The notes under the pieces are model-generated. The model saw only the letters and a program-made list of their open reading frames with translations, ran no database searches and was not told where the DNA came from. 56,215 nt of DNA, taken from NCBI RefSeq assembly GCF_049472655.1, contig NZ_JAQNCS010000018.1, positions 1-56,215 on the forward strand. The letters run 5' to 3'. This document shows positions 1 to 7,284 of the stretch, piece after piece. The position numbers were made by a program, and so were the translations under genes. Numbering within the stretch: the first letter of the stretch is position 1; the number at the start of each line of letters is the position of its first letter. The stretch comes from Deferribacter abyssi (GTDB lineage Bacteria > Chrysiogenota > Deferribacteres > Deferribacterales > Deferribacteraceae).

Positions 1-23
1 GTTCTCCCTCCAACGTCTTTAAA

Positions 24-24
<1 letters not shown>
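1..24 (-). promoter_or_regulatory. Ribosome binding site of an off-window gene, probably tuf
   Basis: Read on the minus strand, the last bases before the left edge contain GGAGGGAG, a near-perfect Shine-Dalgarno sequence, about 14 bases after the tRNA-Thr(GGT). The tRNA order Thr-Tyr-Gly-Thr upstream is the one that precedes the elongation factor Tu gene in many bacteria, so the gene starting just outside the window is probably tuf. The coding sequence itself is not visible. Confidence 0.6.
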
Positions 25-97
<73 letters not shown>

Positions 98-107
98 ATC
101 TATATAC

Positions 108-141
108 AAAAAAATCAGGCGAAGACATCACGCACTTCGCC
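108..141 (-). terminator. Terminator-like hairpin inside the tRNA cluster
   Basis: On the minus strand GGCGAAG pairs with CTTCGCC (135-141 with 118-124) around a 10-nt loop, followed by TGA and then seven T residues (108-114). This looks like an intrinsic terminator, yet it lies between tRNA-Gly and tRNA-Thr(GGT), in the middle of what should be one transcript running to tuf. It may be a partial terminator, or an RNase III or RNA-processing site. Confidence 0.6.
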
Positions 142-164
142 CTTTTATATCTCCTATTGAAAAA

Positions 165-238
165 AGCGGGCGACGGGATTTGAACCCGCGACCCTCAGCT
201 TGGAAGGCTGATGCTCTAGCCAGCTGAGCTACACCCGC
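165..238 (-). tRNA. tRNA-Gly (TCC)
   Basis: The minus strand forms a full cloverleaf with acceptor GCGGGTG/CGCCCGC, D-arm TAGCTCAGCTGG and T-arm GGGTTCAAATCCC. The anticodon loop CTTCCAA gives anticodon TCC, which reads GGA and GGG. It is third in the minus-strand cluster and is followed by a terminator-like hairpin. Confidence 0.95.
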
Positions 239-244
239 TTTACA

Positions 245-327
245 TGGGGAGAGGAGGATTCGAACCTCCGAAGGCAAACGCCAGCAGATTTACAGTCTGC
301 CCCCTTTGGCCGCTTGGGTATCTCCCC
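245..327 (-). tRNA. tRNA-Tyr (GTA)
   Basis: This is a class II tRNA of 83 nt with the long variable arm expected for bacterial tRNA-Tyr. The acceptor stem is GGGGAGA/TCTCCCC, the anticodon loop CTGTAAA gives GTA, and the T-arm contains GGTTCGAATCC. It is second in the minus-strand cluster. Confidence 0.95.
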
Positions 328-337
328 TTACCAATAA

Positions 338-410
338 AGCTGGCGAAGGGACTTGAACCCCCAACCTGCTGATTACAAGTCAGCTGCTCTACCGATTGAG
401 CTACGCCAGC
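338..410 (-). tRNA. tRNA-Thr (TGT)
   Basis: The minus strand folds with acceptor GCTGGCG/CGCCAGC, and the anticodon loop CTTGTAA gives anticodon TGT. It is the first tRNA of the cluster, about 22 nt downstream of the -10 box of a strong promoter at 432-460. Together with the Thr-GGT tRNA the cluster covers most threonine codons. Confidence 0.95.
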
Positions 411-431
411 TTATGTTTTTAGCGGATGTGG

Positions 432-460
432 ATACTATAAAAAAAAGAATATCTTGTCAA
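432..460 (-). promoter_or_regulatory. Promoter of the tRNA (tuf) operon
   Basis: On the minus strand a consensus -35 TTGACA (455-460) is separated by 17 bp from -10 TAGTAT (432-437). Transcription would start near 425, about 15 nt before tRNA-Thr(TGT). The rest of the 411-602 gap is AT-rich and I see nothing else in it. Confidence 0.75.
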
Positions 461-602
461 GTACTTTTAATAAATTTTATAAAAAATCTCTACCATCCTC
501 AAATTGGATATTACATAATATAATAACATAACATCACTAAACAAATAACTAACTTCTTGACATATTATATATTTACAATTTTAAACCATAAAACTCAGTA
601 AA

Positions 603-1070
603 TTAAGGCATTACAAATTTATGCCCCTTAAGTCTGACTGAAAACACTGGACAAGGAGACTTTCTCACCACTTTTTCTGCTGTCGATCCAAATAACACAT
701 GCTCAAGTCCTGATCTTCCATGCGTCCCTATAACAATCATGTCAAAATTATTTTCTTTAGCTTCATTTATTATCTCCAAAAAAGGTGTGCCTTTAGCAAA
801 TTTAGTGGTAAATCTTATTTGATTTAATGCTGGAAAATCATCAATCAATTTGTTCATCTCCTTTTCAGCTGCATCTTCAAGCTCTTTATCAAAGTTTTGA
901 AATGTTACCTGTGGTAGATAAAATGCAACAATCTGAGTCTCGTCAAAAATAACATGGAATATTTCTAACTCAGCATTAAAAACAATCGCAAAATCAATAG
1001 CATATTTTAATGCAAATCTAGAAGTCTCAGAAAAGTCTACTGGACATAAAATTTTCCTTATACTCACCAT
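603..1070 (-). CDS. uspA: Universal stress protein, UspA family
   Basis: A 155-aa single-domain universal stress protein, the usual length for the family. The N-terminal strand KILCPVDFSE and the C-terminal nucleotide-binding signature G-x2-G-x9-G-S (G115, G118, G128, S129) are both present, so it probably belongs to the ATP-binding subgroup. Such proteins are cytoplasmic, dimerise, and accumulate in stress or growth arrest; the specific role is not predictable. The ATG is preceded by GAGAGGTG, and a promoter with TATACT lies at 1099-1126. It is monocistronic between the tRNA cluster and a short-chain dehydrogenase gene. Confidence 0.9.
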   Translation of the reverse strand: MVSIRKILCPVDFSETSRFALKYAIDFAIVFNAELEIFHVIFDETQIVAFYLPQVTFQNFDKELEDAAEKEMNKLIDDFPALNQIRFTTKFAKGTPFLEIINEAKENNFDMIVIGTHGRSGLEHVLFGSTAEKVVRKSPCPVFSVRLKGHKFVMP

Positions 1071-1098
1071 TTTAGCACCTCTCTATAAACTTTATTAA

Positions 1099-1126
1099 AG
1101 TATAACATATAATACTAAATAATCAA
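1099..1126 (-). promoter_or_regulatory. Promoter of uspA
   Basis: On the minus strand -35 TTGATT (1121-1126) and -10 TATACT (1099-1104) are 16 bp apart, placing the start near 1092, about 20 nt before the uspA ATG. Confidence 0.55.
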
Positions 1127-1156
1127 ACTTATACTTAAAAAATATCACAAACACTA

Positions 1157-1876
1157 TTATCTTGGCTGATTTGTAGGTCTAATCAAAATTTCATTTAAAC
1201 TAACATGTTCTGGTTGCTTCAATACAAATAATATTGTTTCAGCAACATCTTCGGGTGTCAGCATTTTTACACTTTTTTTATATTCTTTAAACCCTTCAGG
1301 TAAATTCTCTCCCCAATCCGTATCCACAAGTCCAGGCTCTACAGTAATAACTCTTACATTTTTGGAGCATAATTCATCTCTTAAACTTTCGGAAAAACCA
1401 ACTACAGCCCATTTACTAGCACAATAAACCGATAAACCTGCAAATCCCTTCCTACCAGCAACTGAAGCGATATTCACTATTGTCCCTTTATTATCAATTA
1501 AATCTTGAATGAATAAAGATGTTAAATAAATTAATCCTGTAACATTTAAACTTATAATCTCATTTATCGTTTCAAAACTTTCATCCTTTAGAAAATTAAA
1601 TATACCTCTACCCGCATTATTTATCAAAATATCAATCACCCACCCATTTTTCTTCACATTTTCATAAACTCTATCCGCACCATCTCTTGTAGAAAGATCA
1701 GCATCGACAAAAAGAGGCTCAATCCCTAAATTCTTAAAGTAATTTCCTAACTCACTATTACTACTAATATTCCTAGCAACAAGTACTATCTTATTAACAA
1801 TCTTTTGTTCTGCCATTTTTTTTGCAATATGATACCCAATCCCTTTGCTTGCTCCAGTGATCAATGCAATCTTCAT
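1157..1876 (-). CDS. Short-chain dehydrogenase/reductase (SDR)
   Basis: A 239-aa classical SDR oxidoreductase using NAD(P)H. Visible motifs are the cofactor loop TGASKGIG (residues 7-14), NNAG (86-89), the catalytic Ser138, and YCASK with catalytic Tyr151 and Lys155. The substrate cannot be told from sequence. The frame opens five codons further upstream, but GGGAGGAG lies just before the ATG at 1876, which also puts the Rossmann strand at the very N-terminus as in relatives, so I use that start. It stands alone, divergent from mazG. Confidence 0.85.
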   Translation of the reverse strand: MKIALITGASKGIGYHIAKKMAEQKIVNKIVLVARNISSNSELGNYFKNLGIEPLFVDADLSTRDGADRVYENVKKNGWVIDILINNAGRGIFNFLKDESFETINEIISLNVTGLIYLTSLFIQDLIDNKGTIVNIASVAGRKGFAGLSVYCASKWAVVGFSESLRDELCSKNVRVITVEPGLVDTDWGENLPEGFKEYKKSVKMLTPEDVAETILFVLKQPEHVSLNEILIRPTNQPR

Positions 1877-2028
1877 TGTCTCCTCCCACATTTGTTATAT
1901 ATAACCCTAAAATAATTCTTACCATAAATATTGCAATATAAACTAGTTACATCAAAACCATCTCCAATATACTTATGTAACTCGTTAATCCATATATGAA
2001 CCTAGTTAAATATAAACTAAACTAGTAT

Positions 2029-2057
2029 TTGACATAAAGATGTGAAATTAATAAAAT
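2029..2057 (+). promoter_or_regulatory. Promoter of mazG
   Basis: A consensus -35 TTGACA (2029-2034), 17-bp spacer and -10 TAAAAT (2052-2057). The leader to the mazG ATG is about 110 nt, AT-rich and without an evident structure. No ACTCCA box is seen upstream of this -35. Confidence 0.7.
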
Positions 2058-2174
2058 TGAGTATTGTAAAAAAATATAAATATGTCTTAACTCTAATAAT
2101 AACAAAGATTTTGAACATAAAGCAGTTCTAGCTAATGGAAAAAATTAAATTAAAATTAAAAATTAGGAGCAAAA

Positions 2175-2948
2175 ATGGAAAAAAAATTCAGAAACCTTGT
2201 AAATATTATAAAAAAATTAAGAGCTCCAGATGGTTGTCCTTGGGATAGAGAGCAAAATCTTTATTCACTTAAAGATTACATCATCGAGGAAGTGTTTGAG
2301 TTTATTGATGCTTTAGATAGAAAAGATATAACTAATATTATAGAAGAACTTGGAGATATTTTATTACATGTACTATTTCATTCTATCATAGCTGAAGAAG
2401 AAGGGCTTTTCACATTAAATGAAGTTATCGATACAATTTCAGAAAAACTGATAAGAAGGCATCCACATGTTTTCGGAGACATAAAAGTTAAAAGTACGGA
2501 TGAAGTCATGATAAACTGGGAAAAAATCAAGGCTGAAGAAAAAAAGAAAGGAAAAAGATCAATATTAGATGATATTCCTGCAAAAATGCCTTCCATTCAG
2601 CGTTCTTACAAATTACAAGAAAGAGCCAAAAAGGTCGGTTTTGACTGGCAAAGTAGTGACGAATGTATGATGAAAGTTCATGAAGAATTCAACGAGTTGC
2701 AGGACGCCATCAAAACAGGAAACTTAAATGATATTGAGCACGAATTTGGTGATTTATTATTTGCACTCATAAATTTGTCCAGATTTTTGAATGTAAATGC
2801 GGATGAAGCTTTAAGAAAAGCAAACAACAGATTTGTAGATCGCTTCAAGCATATTGAAAATAGACTTGCCGAAAAAGGTTTGTCTCCTGAAGATGCAACT
2901 CTAGATGAATTAGAACAACTATGGAAAGAAGCGAAAAAAGTAAAATAA
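2175..2948 (+). CDS. mazG: Nucleoside triphosphate pyrophosphohydrolase MazG
   Basis: A 257-aa two-domain MazG that hydrolyses NTPs or dNTPs to the monophosphate and pyrophosphate, clearing non-canonical nucleotides. The N-terminal domain carries the signature LRAPDGCPWDREQ (about residues 16-28), the acidic metal motif EEVFEF and a downstream EELGDILLH helix; the second domain repeats it with EEFNELQDAI and EFGDLLFALINL. Length matches the E. coli enzyme (263 aa). The start has AGGAG six bases upstream. It is followed after 81 nt by a small Cys-tailed protein on the same strand. Confidence 0.93.
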   Translation: MEKKFRNLVNIIKKLRAPDGCPWDREQNLYSLKDYIIEEVFEFIDALDRKDITNIIEELGDILLHVLFHSIIAEEEGLFTLNEVIDTISEKLIRRHPHVFGDIKVKSTDEVMINWEKIKAEEKKKGKRSILDDIPAKMPSIQRSYKLQERAKKVGFDWQSSDECMMKVHEEFNELQDAIKTGNLNDIEHEFGDLLFALINLSRFLNVNADEALRKANNRFVDRFKHIENRLAEKGLSPEDATLDELEQLWKEAKKVK

Positions 2949-3029
2949 TAAATTTAATATTCTGCTATATTTTTATTGCATTAAATCAAAATAAAAGTAG
3001 ATTAGTCTTAAAAATAACAGGAGATTAAA

Positions 3030-3290
3030 ATGAGTAGAGAAGATTTACTTGAATTAAAAAAAGAAATAACAATCGTGGAAGACTTTGCTGAGGAACTTGA
3101 CGAACAGGAATTGAAACAATTGGATGAACTGAAAAAAATGTTTGATGATGGATTTAATAAGTTATCAGATGATGATAAAAAATGGTTGAATATGGAATTC
3201 TTCAAATGGATTGAGCTCTATATTAACGAAGTTTCCTGCACTGCTAATGGATGTTCCTGTTGTGCTGGCGGATGTGATATCGAATTTTAA
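3030..3290 (+). CDS. Small acidic protein with a Cys-rich tail, function unknown
   Basis: An 86-aa protein I do not recognise. Residues 1-60 are rich in Glu, Asp, Lys and Leu and look helical, possibly a coiled coil. The last 17 residues hold five cysteines (C70, C75, C77, C78, C82) in the pattern C-x4-C-x-C-C-x3-C, with glycines, which suggests metal or iron-sulfur binding or a redox role. The start has AGGAG seven bases before the ATG. An 11-bp stem-loop at 3311-3336 ends the unit, so the gene is probably real and is the last gene after mazG. There is no signal peptide or membrane segment. Confidence 0.75.
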   Translation: MSREDLLELKKEITIVEDFAEELDEQELKQLDELKKMFDDGFNKLSDDDKKWLNMEFFKWIELYINEVSCTANGCSCCAGGCDIEF

Positions 3291-3310
3291 TCATTAAATC
3301 AAAATTTATG

Positions 3311-3346
3311 CGCTCAATTTACTTATAAATTGAGCGTCCTTCTTCC
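3311..3346 (+). terminator. Intrinsic terminator after the Cys-tailed protein gene
   Basis: A perfect 11-bp stem CGCTCAATTTA (3311-3321) with TAAATTGAGCG (3326-3336) encloses a CTTA loop. The tail TCCTTCTTCCC is pyrimidine-rich but not a clean T-run, so termination may be moderate. Confidence 0.65.
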
Positions 3347-3425
3347 CTAATTTTATCAAATTCTTTTGTTGCAAACTTAAAAATAAAAAGTAATATACCC
3401 GTCAAAATAAATATTGAGGTATTTT

Positions 3426-4196
3426 ATGGCAATTGGTGTATTTGATTCAGGGGTTGGCGGATTAACTGTTTTTAAAAGTATTGCTAACTATTTCCCAACA
3501 CTTGACATCTTTTATTTAGGTGATACGGCTAGAGTTCCTTACGGCATAAGGTCTAAAGATACCATAATCAAATACAGTATTGAGTGCGCCCAATATTTGT
3601 GCAATCACTATAACATAGAAGCCTTAATCATTGCATGTAATAGTGCTTCAAGTTGTGCCATTGAGGCTTTAAAGGAAAAGTTTAATATTCCTGTGATAGG
3701 TGTGATTAAACCAGGTATTAGAGCCGCTTTAAAAACAACTAAAAACAAAAAAATACTTATAATCGGTACACAAGCTACCGTTAATAGCAACGCTTATTTA
3801 CAAGGTATCAAAGAAATTGATCCATCCATTCAGATATTCCAAAAAGCCTGTCCACTATTCGTACCCATAGTTGAAGAAGGTTTATTTAACCATCCTGTTG
3901 CCACACTAATGATTAAAGAATACCTTGAAGATTTTATCTCAAAAAATATAGACACAATAATTTTAGGTTGTACCCATTATCCTTTATTAAAAAATAAAAT
4001 TAAGGAAATTTTCACAAACATTAATATTGTAGATTCTTCTACTGCAATCTTAGAAGATATTGAAAAGCTTAACATAAATTTCGACAATTCAGGAAAAAAG
4101 TTGATTCATATAACCGATTATTCTCAGTCTTTTGAAAATCTAAAAAATACTCTCGTTGGTCAAATACCTTACAGAATTATTTCTATTTCTGAGTAA
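3426..4196 (+). CDS. murI: Glutamate racemase
   Basis: A 256-aa racemase that makes D-glutamate for peptidoglycan in the cytoplasm. The two catalytic cysteines are in ACNSASS (C71) and GCTHYPLL (C183), with the N-terminal FDSGVGG motif containing D7. A TTG four codons upstream is in frame, but GAGGT at 3416-3420 overlaps it and is well spaced for the ATG at 3426, so I use the ATG. The 3' end overlaps by 14 bp with a convergent 56-aa gene on the other strand. Confidence 0.93.
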   Translation: MAIGVFDSGVGGLTVFKSIANYFPTLDIFYLGDTARVPYGIRSKDTIIKYSIECAQYLCNHYNIEALIIACNSASSCAIEALKEKFNIPVIGVIKPGIRAALKTTKNKKILIIGTQATVNSNAYLQGIKEIDPSIQIFQKACPLFVPIVEEGLFNHPVATLMIKEYLEDFISKNIDTIILGCTHYPLLKNKIKEIFTNINIVDSSTAILEDIEKLNINFDNSGKKLIHITDYSQSFENLKNTLVGQIPYRIISISE

Positions 4197-4353
4197 AATA
4201 CATACATTTCACACCTGAACTTTTGTATACCTCCACTGATGGCAAATATTTCGACTTAAATCCTAAAATTCTACATCCATAAGGGAAATTTTTATCCCAG
4301 GTTATATAAAATCCTTTACATTTATGACAATTTACTTTTTTATCTGACTTCAT
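4183..4353 (-). CDS. Small conserved Cys protein (putative zinc-binding), 56 aa
   Basis: This short frame encodes 56 aa with the features N-C-H-K-C (C9, C12), TWDKNFPYGC (C27) and a late C50, the pattern of a small metal-binding fold. I recall similar small proteins (VNCxKCxxFYxTWDxxFPxGCxxxGFKS...) in many proteobacteria, where some were mis-named uracil-DNA glycosylase; the function is unknown. Its ATG lies inside the last codons of the upstream thiamine-binding-type gene (14-bp overlap), which suggests translational coupling, and its 3' end overlaps the end of murI on the other strand by 14 bp. Confidence 0.75.
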   Translation of the reverse strand: MKSDKKVNCHKCKGFYITWDKNFPYGCRILGFKSKYLPSVEVYKSSGVKCMYFTQK

Positions 4354-4645
4354 CAATTTTGTTCATCACACTCTTAACTTTATTTTCCATTCCACTTTTC
4401 CTATCTCTACGATAATCTATTTTTATTGAAATCGACAGTCTATTACAATCCTTCAGCTCTTCTGCACCCTCATTTATCACTTTCAAAACATCTTCCAATG
4501 TCTCTCCTTCAATTACTGTTCCCATAGGTGTAAGTGTCCATTGCAAACCACTTTCTTCAACTTTTTTTACAACTCTTGCCACATATTTAGATACACTTTC
4601 CTCTTTACCTATGGGGGTAATACTAAAAAACGCCATCGCACTCAT
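4340..4645 (-). CDS. MTH1187/YkoF-type thiamine-binding family protein
   Basis: A 101-aa protein of the DUF77 (MTH1187, YqgV) family, small ferredoxin-like proteins that form tetramers; relatives bind thiamine or its pyrimidine. Family features are the N-terminal strand AFFSITPIGKEESVSKYVARVV, the loop LTPMGTVIEG, and the C-terminal strand LSISIKIDYRRDR. An earlier in-frame start at 4678 exists, but GGAGGG lies five bases before the ATG at 4645 and no site supports the longer form. It lies downstream of trmN6, and its end overlaps the 56-aa Cys protein gene. Confidence 0.82.
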   Translation of the reverse strand: MSAMAFFSITPIGKEESVSKYVARVVKKVEESGLQWTLTPMGTVIEGETLEDVLKVINEGAEELKDCNRLSISIKIDYRRDRKSGMENKVKSVMNKIDEVR

Positions 4646-4705
4646 TCTTCCCTCCACATACTTAATAAGAATATCCAACGCTATTTACAGAAAAGTTAAG
4701 TGATT

Positions 4706-5407
4706 TTATTTTGATTTCAATAGATTTTCAAATTCTTCACTTTTTTGAATAAGAGGTGGCTCAATTCTCAATTCAGCACCACCACCCAAGATAAACTCTA
4801 CAAATGCCAATCTTGCTTGCTTTTCAAGAGAAGAGTGCAAAAATCTAATCCTTTTTGGCTCAAGCCTTTTTTCCCTTCCAAAGGAAATTATATCCACTAA
4901 CATATCTGCATCATAACTCAAATAAAATAATCCTCTATTCTTCAGTACCTTACTTACATAATCCATTAAATCTTCAATATTCATACTTTCATTGAATCTT
5001 GCTATATTTTCTCTATCTTCTTTACACAACCTACCTGTACCAATTTTTCTGTATGGCGGGTTACAAACAACTAAATCATACTTTTTGGAGGGTTTAAATT
5101 TAAAAATGTCACCATGATATGGCATTACACTATCGGATAAACTGTTAATTTCCACCGTCTTACACAGACATTCAAACATCAAATTATCTATTTCCACAGC
5201 ATCAATTTGAGCTTTCGAAAACTTTTTTAACAAAAGTACAGAAAGAATTCCGCTACCACTTCCAATATCAAGTATATTTTTAATACCAGCTTTTTTTCTT
5301 ACAAATTGATAAAGTAACGGAGAGTCTATAGAAAACCTAAAACCATTTATGGGTTGAACAATCTTAACATCAGAATATATAATCGAATCGATAGTAAACC
5401 ATGACAT
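4706..5407 (-). CDS. trmN6: tRNA1(Val) adenine-37 N6-methyltransferase-like protein
   Basis: A 233-aa SAM-dependent methyltransferase of the TrmN6/YfiC type, which methylates N6 of A37 in tRNA-Val in E. coli. Motif I is DIGSGSG (residues 47-53) and the catalytic adenine motif is NPPY (116-119). The N-terminal QPINGFRFSIDSPLL is typical of this group. The start codon directly follows the T-run of the atpC terminator, so there is no Shine-Dalgarno sequence; initiation would rely on the U-rich stretch, or on read-through from the atp operon. RsmC- or PrmC-like targets cannot be excluded. Confidence 0.8.
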   Translation of the reverse strand: MSWFTIDSIIYSDVKIVQPINGFRFSIDSPLLYQFVRKKAGIKNILDIGSGSGILSVLLLKKFSKAQIDAVEIDNLMFECLCKTVEINSLSDSVMPYHGDIFKFKPSKKYDLVVCNPPYRKIGTGRLCKEDRENIARFNESMNIEDLMDYVSKVLKNRGLFYLSYDADMLVDIISFGREKRLEPKRIRFLHSSLEKQARLAFVEFILGGGAELRIEPPLIQKSEEFENLLKSK

Positions 5408-5436
5408 AAAAAAAAAAAAAACGGCCTAGCGGCCGC
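5408..5436 (-). terminator. Intrinsic terminator of the atp operon
   Basis: On the minus strand CGGCC-GCTA-GGCCG (5422-5435) is followed by 13 T residues. The hairpin begins right at the atpC stop codon and the T-run ends right at the trmN6 start codon, so no base is left over. This is the strongest terminator in the window. Confidence 0.92.
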
Positions 5437-5853
5437 TTATTTTTTATATTTTTCTGCTACTGCTATTCTTAGTAACTCTCTTTGTAGTTGGGCTTCCACT
5501 TTTCTAAACTTAATCTCATCCTCTTTTCTAACTGACTCAAGCTCTTTTTCAGCTTCAAGCTTTCTTCTGATAGCTTCTTCTAAATTTATTTCGCGCCCAA
5601 GCTCAGCACTCTCTGCTAAAACAGTTACCTTATTATCAGAAACTTCTAAAAAACCTCTATCAATAGCTACATACTCTTCTTGTCCATCTTTTTTATATAC
5701 AAGCTCACCTACTCTTAATGCAGTTAAAAAAGGTGTATGCCCTGGCAACACACCAAAATCCCCTTCTACTCCAGGAGCTATAACTTCATCAACTTCTTCA
5801 TTTAACAGTTCTCTCTCCGGCGAAACAAGTATAAACTGCAATTTATCTGCCAT
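5437..5853 (-). CDS. atpC: ATP synthase epsilon subunit
   Basis: The 138-aa epsilon subunit of F1, part of the central rotor stalk. The N-terminal beta-sandwich carries LQFILVSPERELL and the family motif GVEGDFGVLPGHTPFL (about residues 28-43), followed by a C-terminal helical hairpin (about 90-138). It is the last gene of the atp block, starts 2 nt after atpD ends, and its stop codon abuts the terminator hairpin. Confidence 0.96.
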   Translation of the reverse strand: MADKLQFILVSPERELLNEEVDEVIAPGVEGDFGVLPGHTPFLTALRVGELVYKKDGQEEYVAIDRGFLEVSDNKVTVLAESAELGREINLEEAIRRKLEAEKELESVRKEDEIKFRKVEAQLQRELLRIAVAEKYKK

Positions 5854-5855
5854 TT

Positions 5856-7262
5856 TTATCCTCTTTTCTTCAGTTGCTCAGCCTTTTCATAAACCTCTTC
5901 AATCCCACCTACCATATAAAAAGCCTGTTCCGGTAGATCATCACACTTACCATCAAGTATCTCTTTAAAACCTCTAATAGTATCTTTAAGTGGTACATAC
6001 TTACCTGGCATACCAGTAAACTGCTCAGCTACATGAAATGGTTGTGACAAAAATCTTTGAATCTTCCTTGCCCTAGAAACAGTAAGTTTATCCTCTTCAG
6101 ATAATTCTTCCATACCCAAAATAGCAATAATATCTTGTAATTCTTTATATCTTTGAAGAACAGCTTGAACACCTCTCGCCACAGAGTAATGCTCTTCACC
6201 AACTATATTAGGATCAAGGATTCTTGAAGTAGAATCCAATGGATCTACTGCAGGATAAATACCAAGCTCAGCGATTTGACGAGAAAGAACTGTTGTAGCA
6301 TCAAGGTGAGCAAATGTTGTAGCTGGAGCTGGGTCAGTAAGGTCATCAGCAGGTACGTATACAGCCTGAACTGATGTAATAGAACCTTTTTTAGTAGATG
6401 TAATCCTTTCTTGCAGCTCACCCATTTCAGTACCCAGTGTTGGCTGATAACCAACAGCTGAAGGCATACGTCCAAGTAACGCTGAAACCTCAGAACCTGC
6501 CTGAGAGAATCTAAAAATGTTATCTATGAAAAGAAGAACGTCTTGCCCTTCAACATCTCTAAAATATTCTGCAATGGTCAAACCTGTAAGACCTACTCTC
6601 ATCCTTGCACCAGGTGGTTCGTTCATCTGACCATAAATAAGTGCAACTTTGTCAAGAACTCCTGCTTCTTGCATCTCTAGCCAGAGGTCATTCCCCTCTC
6701 TTGTTCTTTCACCAACACCACAAAATACAGAATAACCACCATGCTGCTTTGCAATATTATTAATTAATTCCATGATCAATACTGTCTTACCAACACCAGC
6801 ACCGCCAAAAAGCCCAGTTTTACCACCTTTAGTATATGGTTCTAATAAGTCAATAACCTTAATACCTGTCTCAAGAATTTCATAGCCAGTTTCCTGATCT
6901 TCAAGTTTTGGTGCCGATCTGTGAATTGGCCAATAATCATCAGCTTTAACTTCTCCCGCTTCATCCACAGGTTCACCAACAACATTTAAAATTCTACCCA
7001 ACGCTCCTTTTCCAACTGGTGCAGTTATTGGTTTACCTGTATCAACCACTTCCATTCCTCTTACAAGACCATCTGTAGATGTCATAGCAACAGATCTGAC
7101 AGTGTTTTCACCTAAATGCTGCTCAACTTCACAAATGATTACTCGATTATGAACCTTATCTTCAATTTTTAATGCATTATAAATCTCAGGGAGATTCCCT
7201 GATTCGAATTTTACGTCCACCACCGGACCAATAATCTGAACAATTTTACCTACATTTGCCAT
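5856..7262 (-). CDS. atpD: ATP synthase beta subunit
   Basis: The 468-aa catalytic beta subunit of F1. It carries Walker A GGAGVGKT (residues 153-160), the GERTREGND segment with the catalytic glutamate, and LLFIDNIFRF as Walker B. The frame extends three codons upstream, but GGGGTG sits six bases before the ATG at 7262 and the N-terminus MANVGKIVQIIG then matches the family, so I use it. It lies between atpG (22 nt gap) and atpC (2 nt gap). Confidence 0.98.
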   Translation of the reverse strand: MANVGKIVQIIGPVVDVKFESGNLPEIYNALKIEDKVHNRVIICEVEQHLGENTVRSVAMTSTDGLVRGMEVVDTGKPITAPVGKGALGRILNVVGEPVDEAGEVKADDYWPIHRSAPKLEDQETGYEILETGIKVIDLLEPYTKGGKTGLFGGAGVGKTVLIMELINNIAKQHGGYSVFCGVGERTREGNDLWLEMQEAGVLDKVALIYGQMNEPPGARMRVGLTGLTIAEYFRDVEGQDVLLFIDNIFRFSQAGSEVSALLGRMPSAVGYQPTLGTEMGELQERITSTKKGSITSVQAVYVPADDLTDPAPATTFAHLDATTVLSRQIAELGIYPAVDPLDSTSRILDPNIVGEEHYSVARGVQAVLQRYKELQDIIAILGMEELSEEDKLTVSRARKIQRFLSQPFHVAEQFTGMPGKYVPLKDTIRGFKEILDGKCDDLPEQAFYMVGGIEEVYEKAEQLKKRG

Positions 7263-7284
7263 TATATACACCCCATAAATTTCA

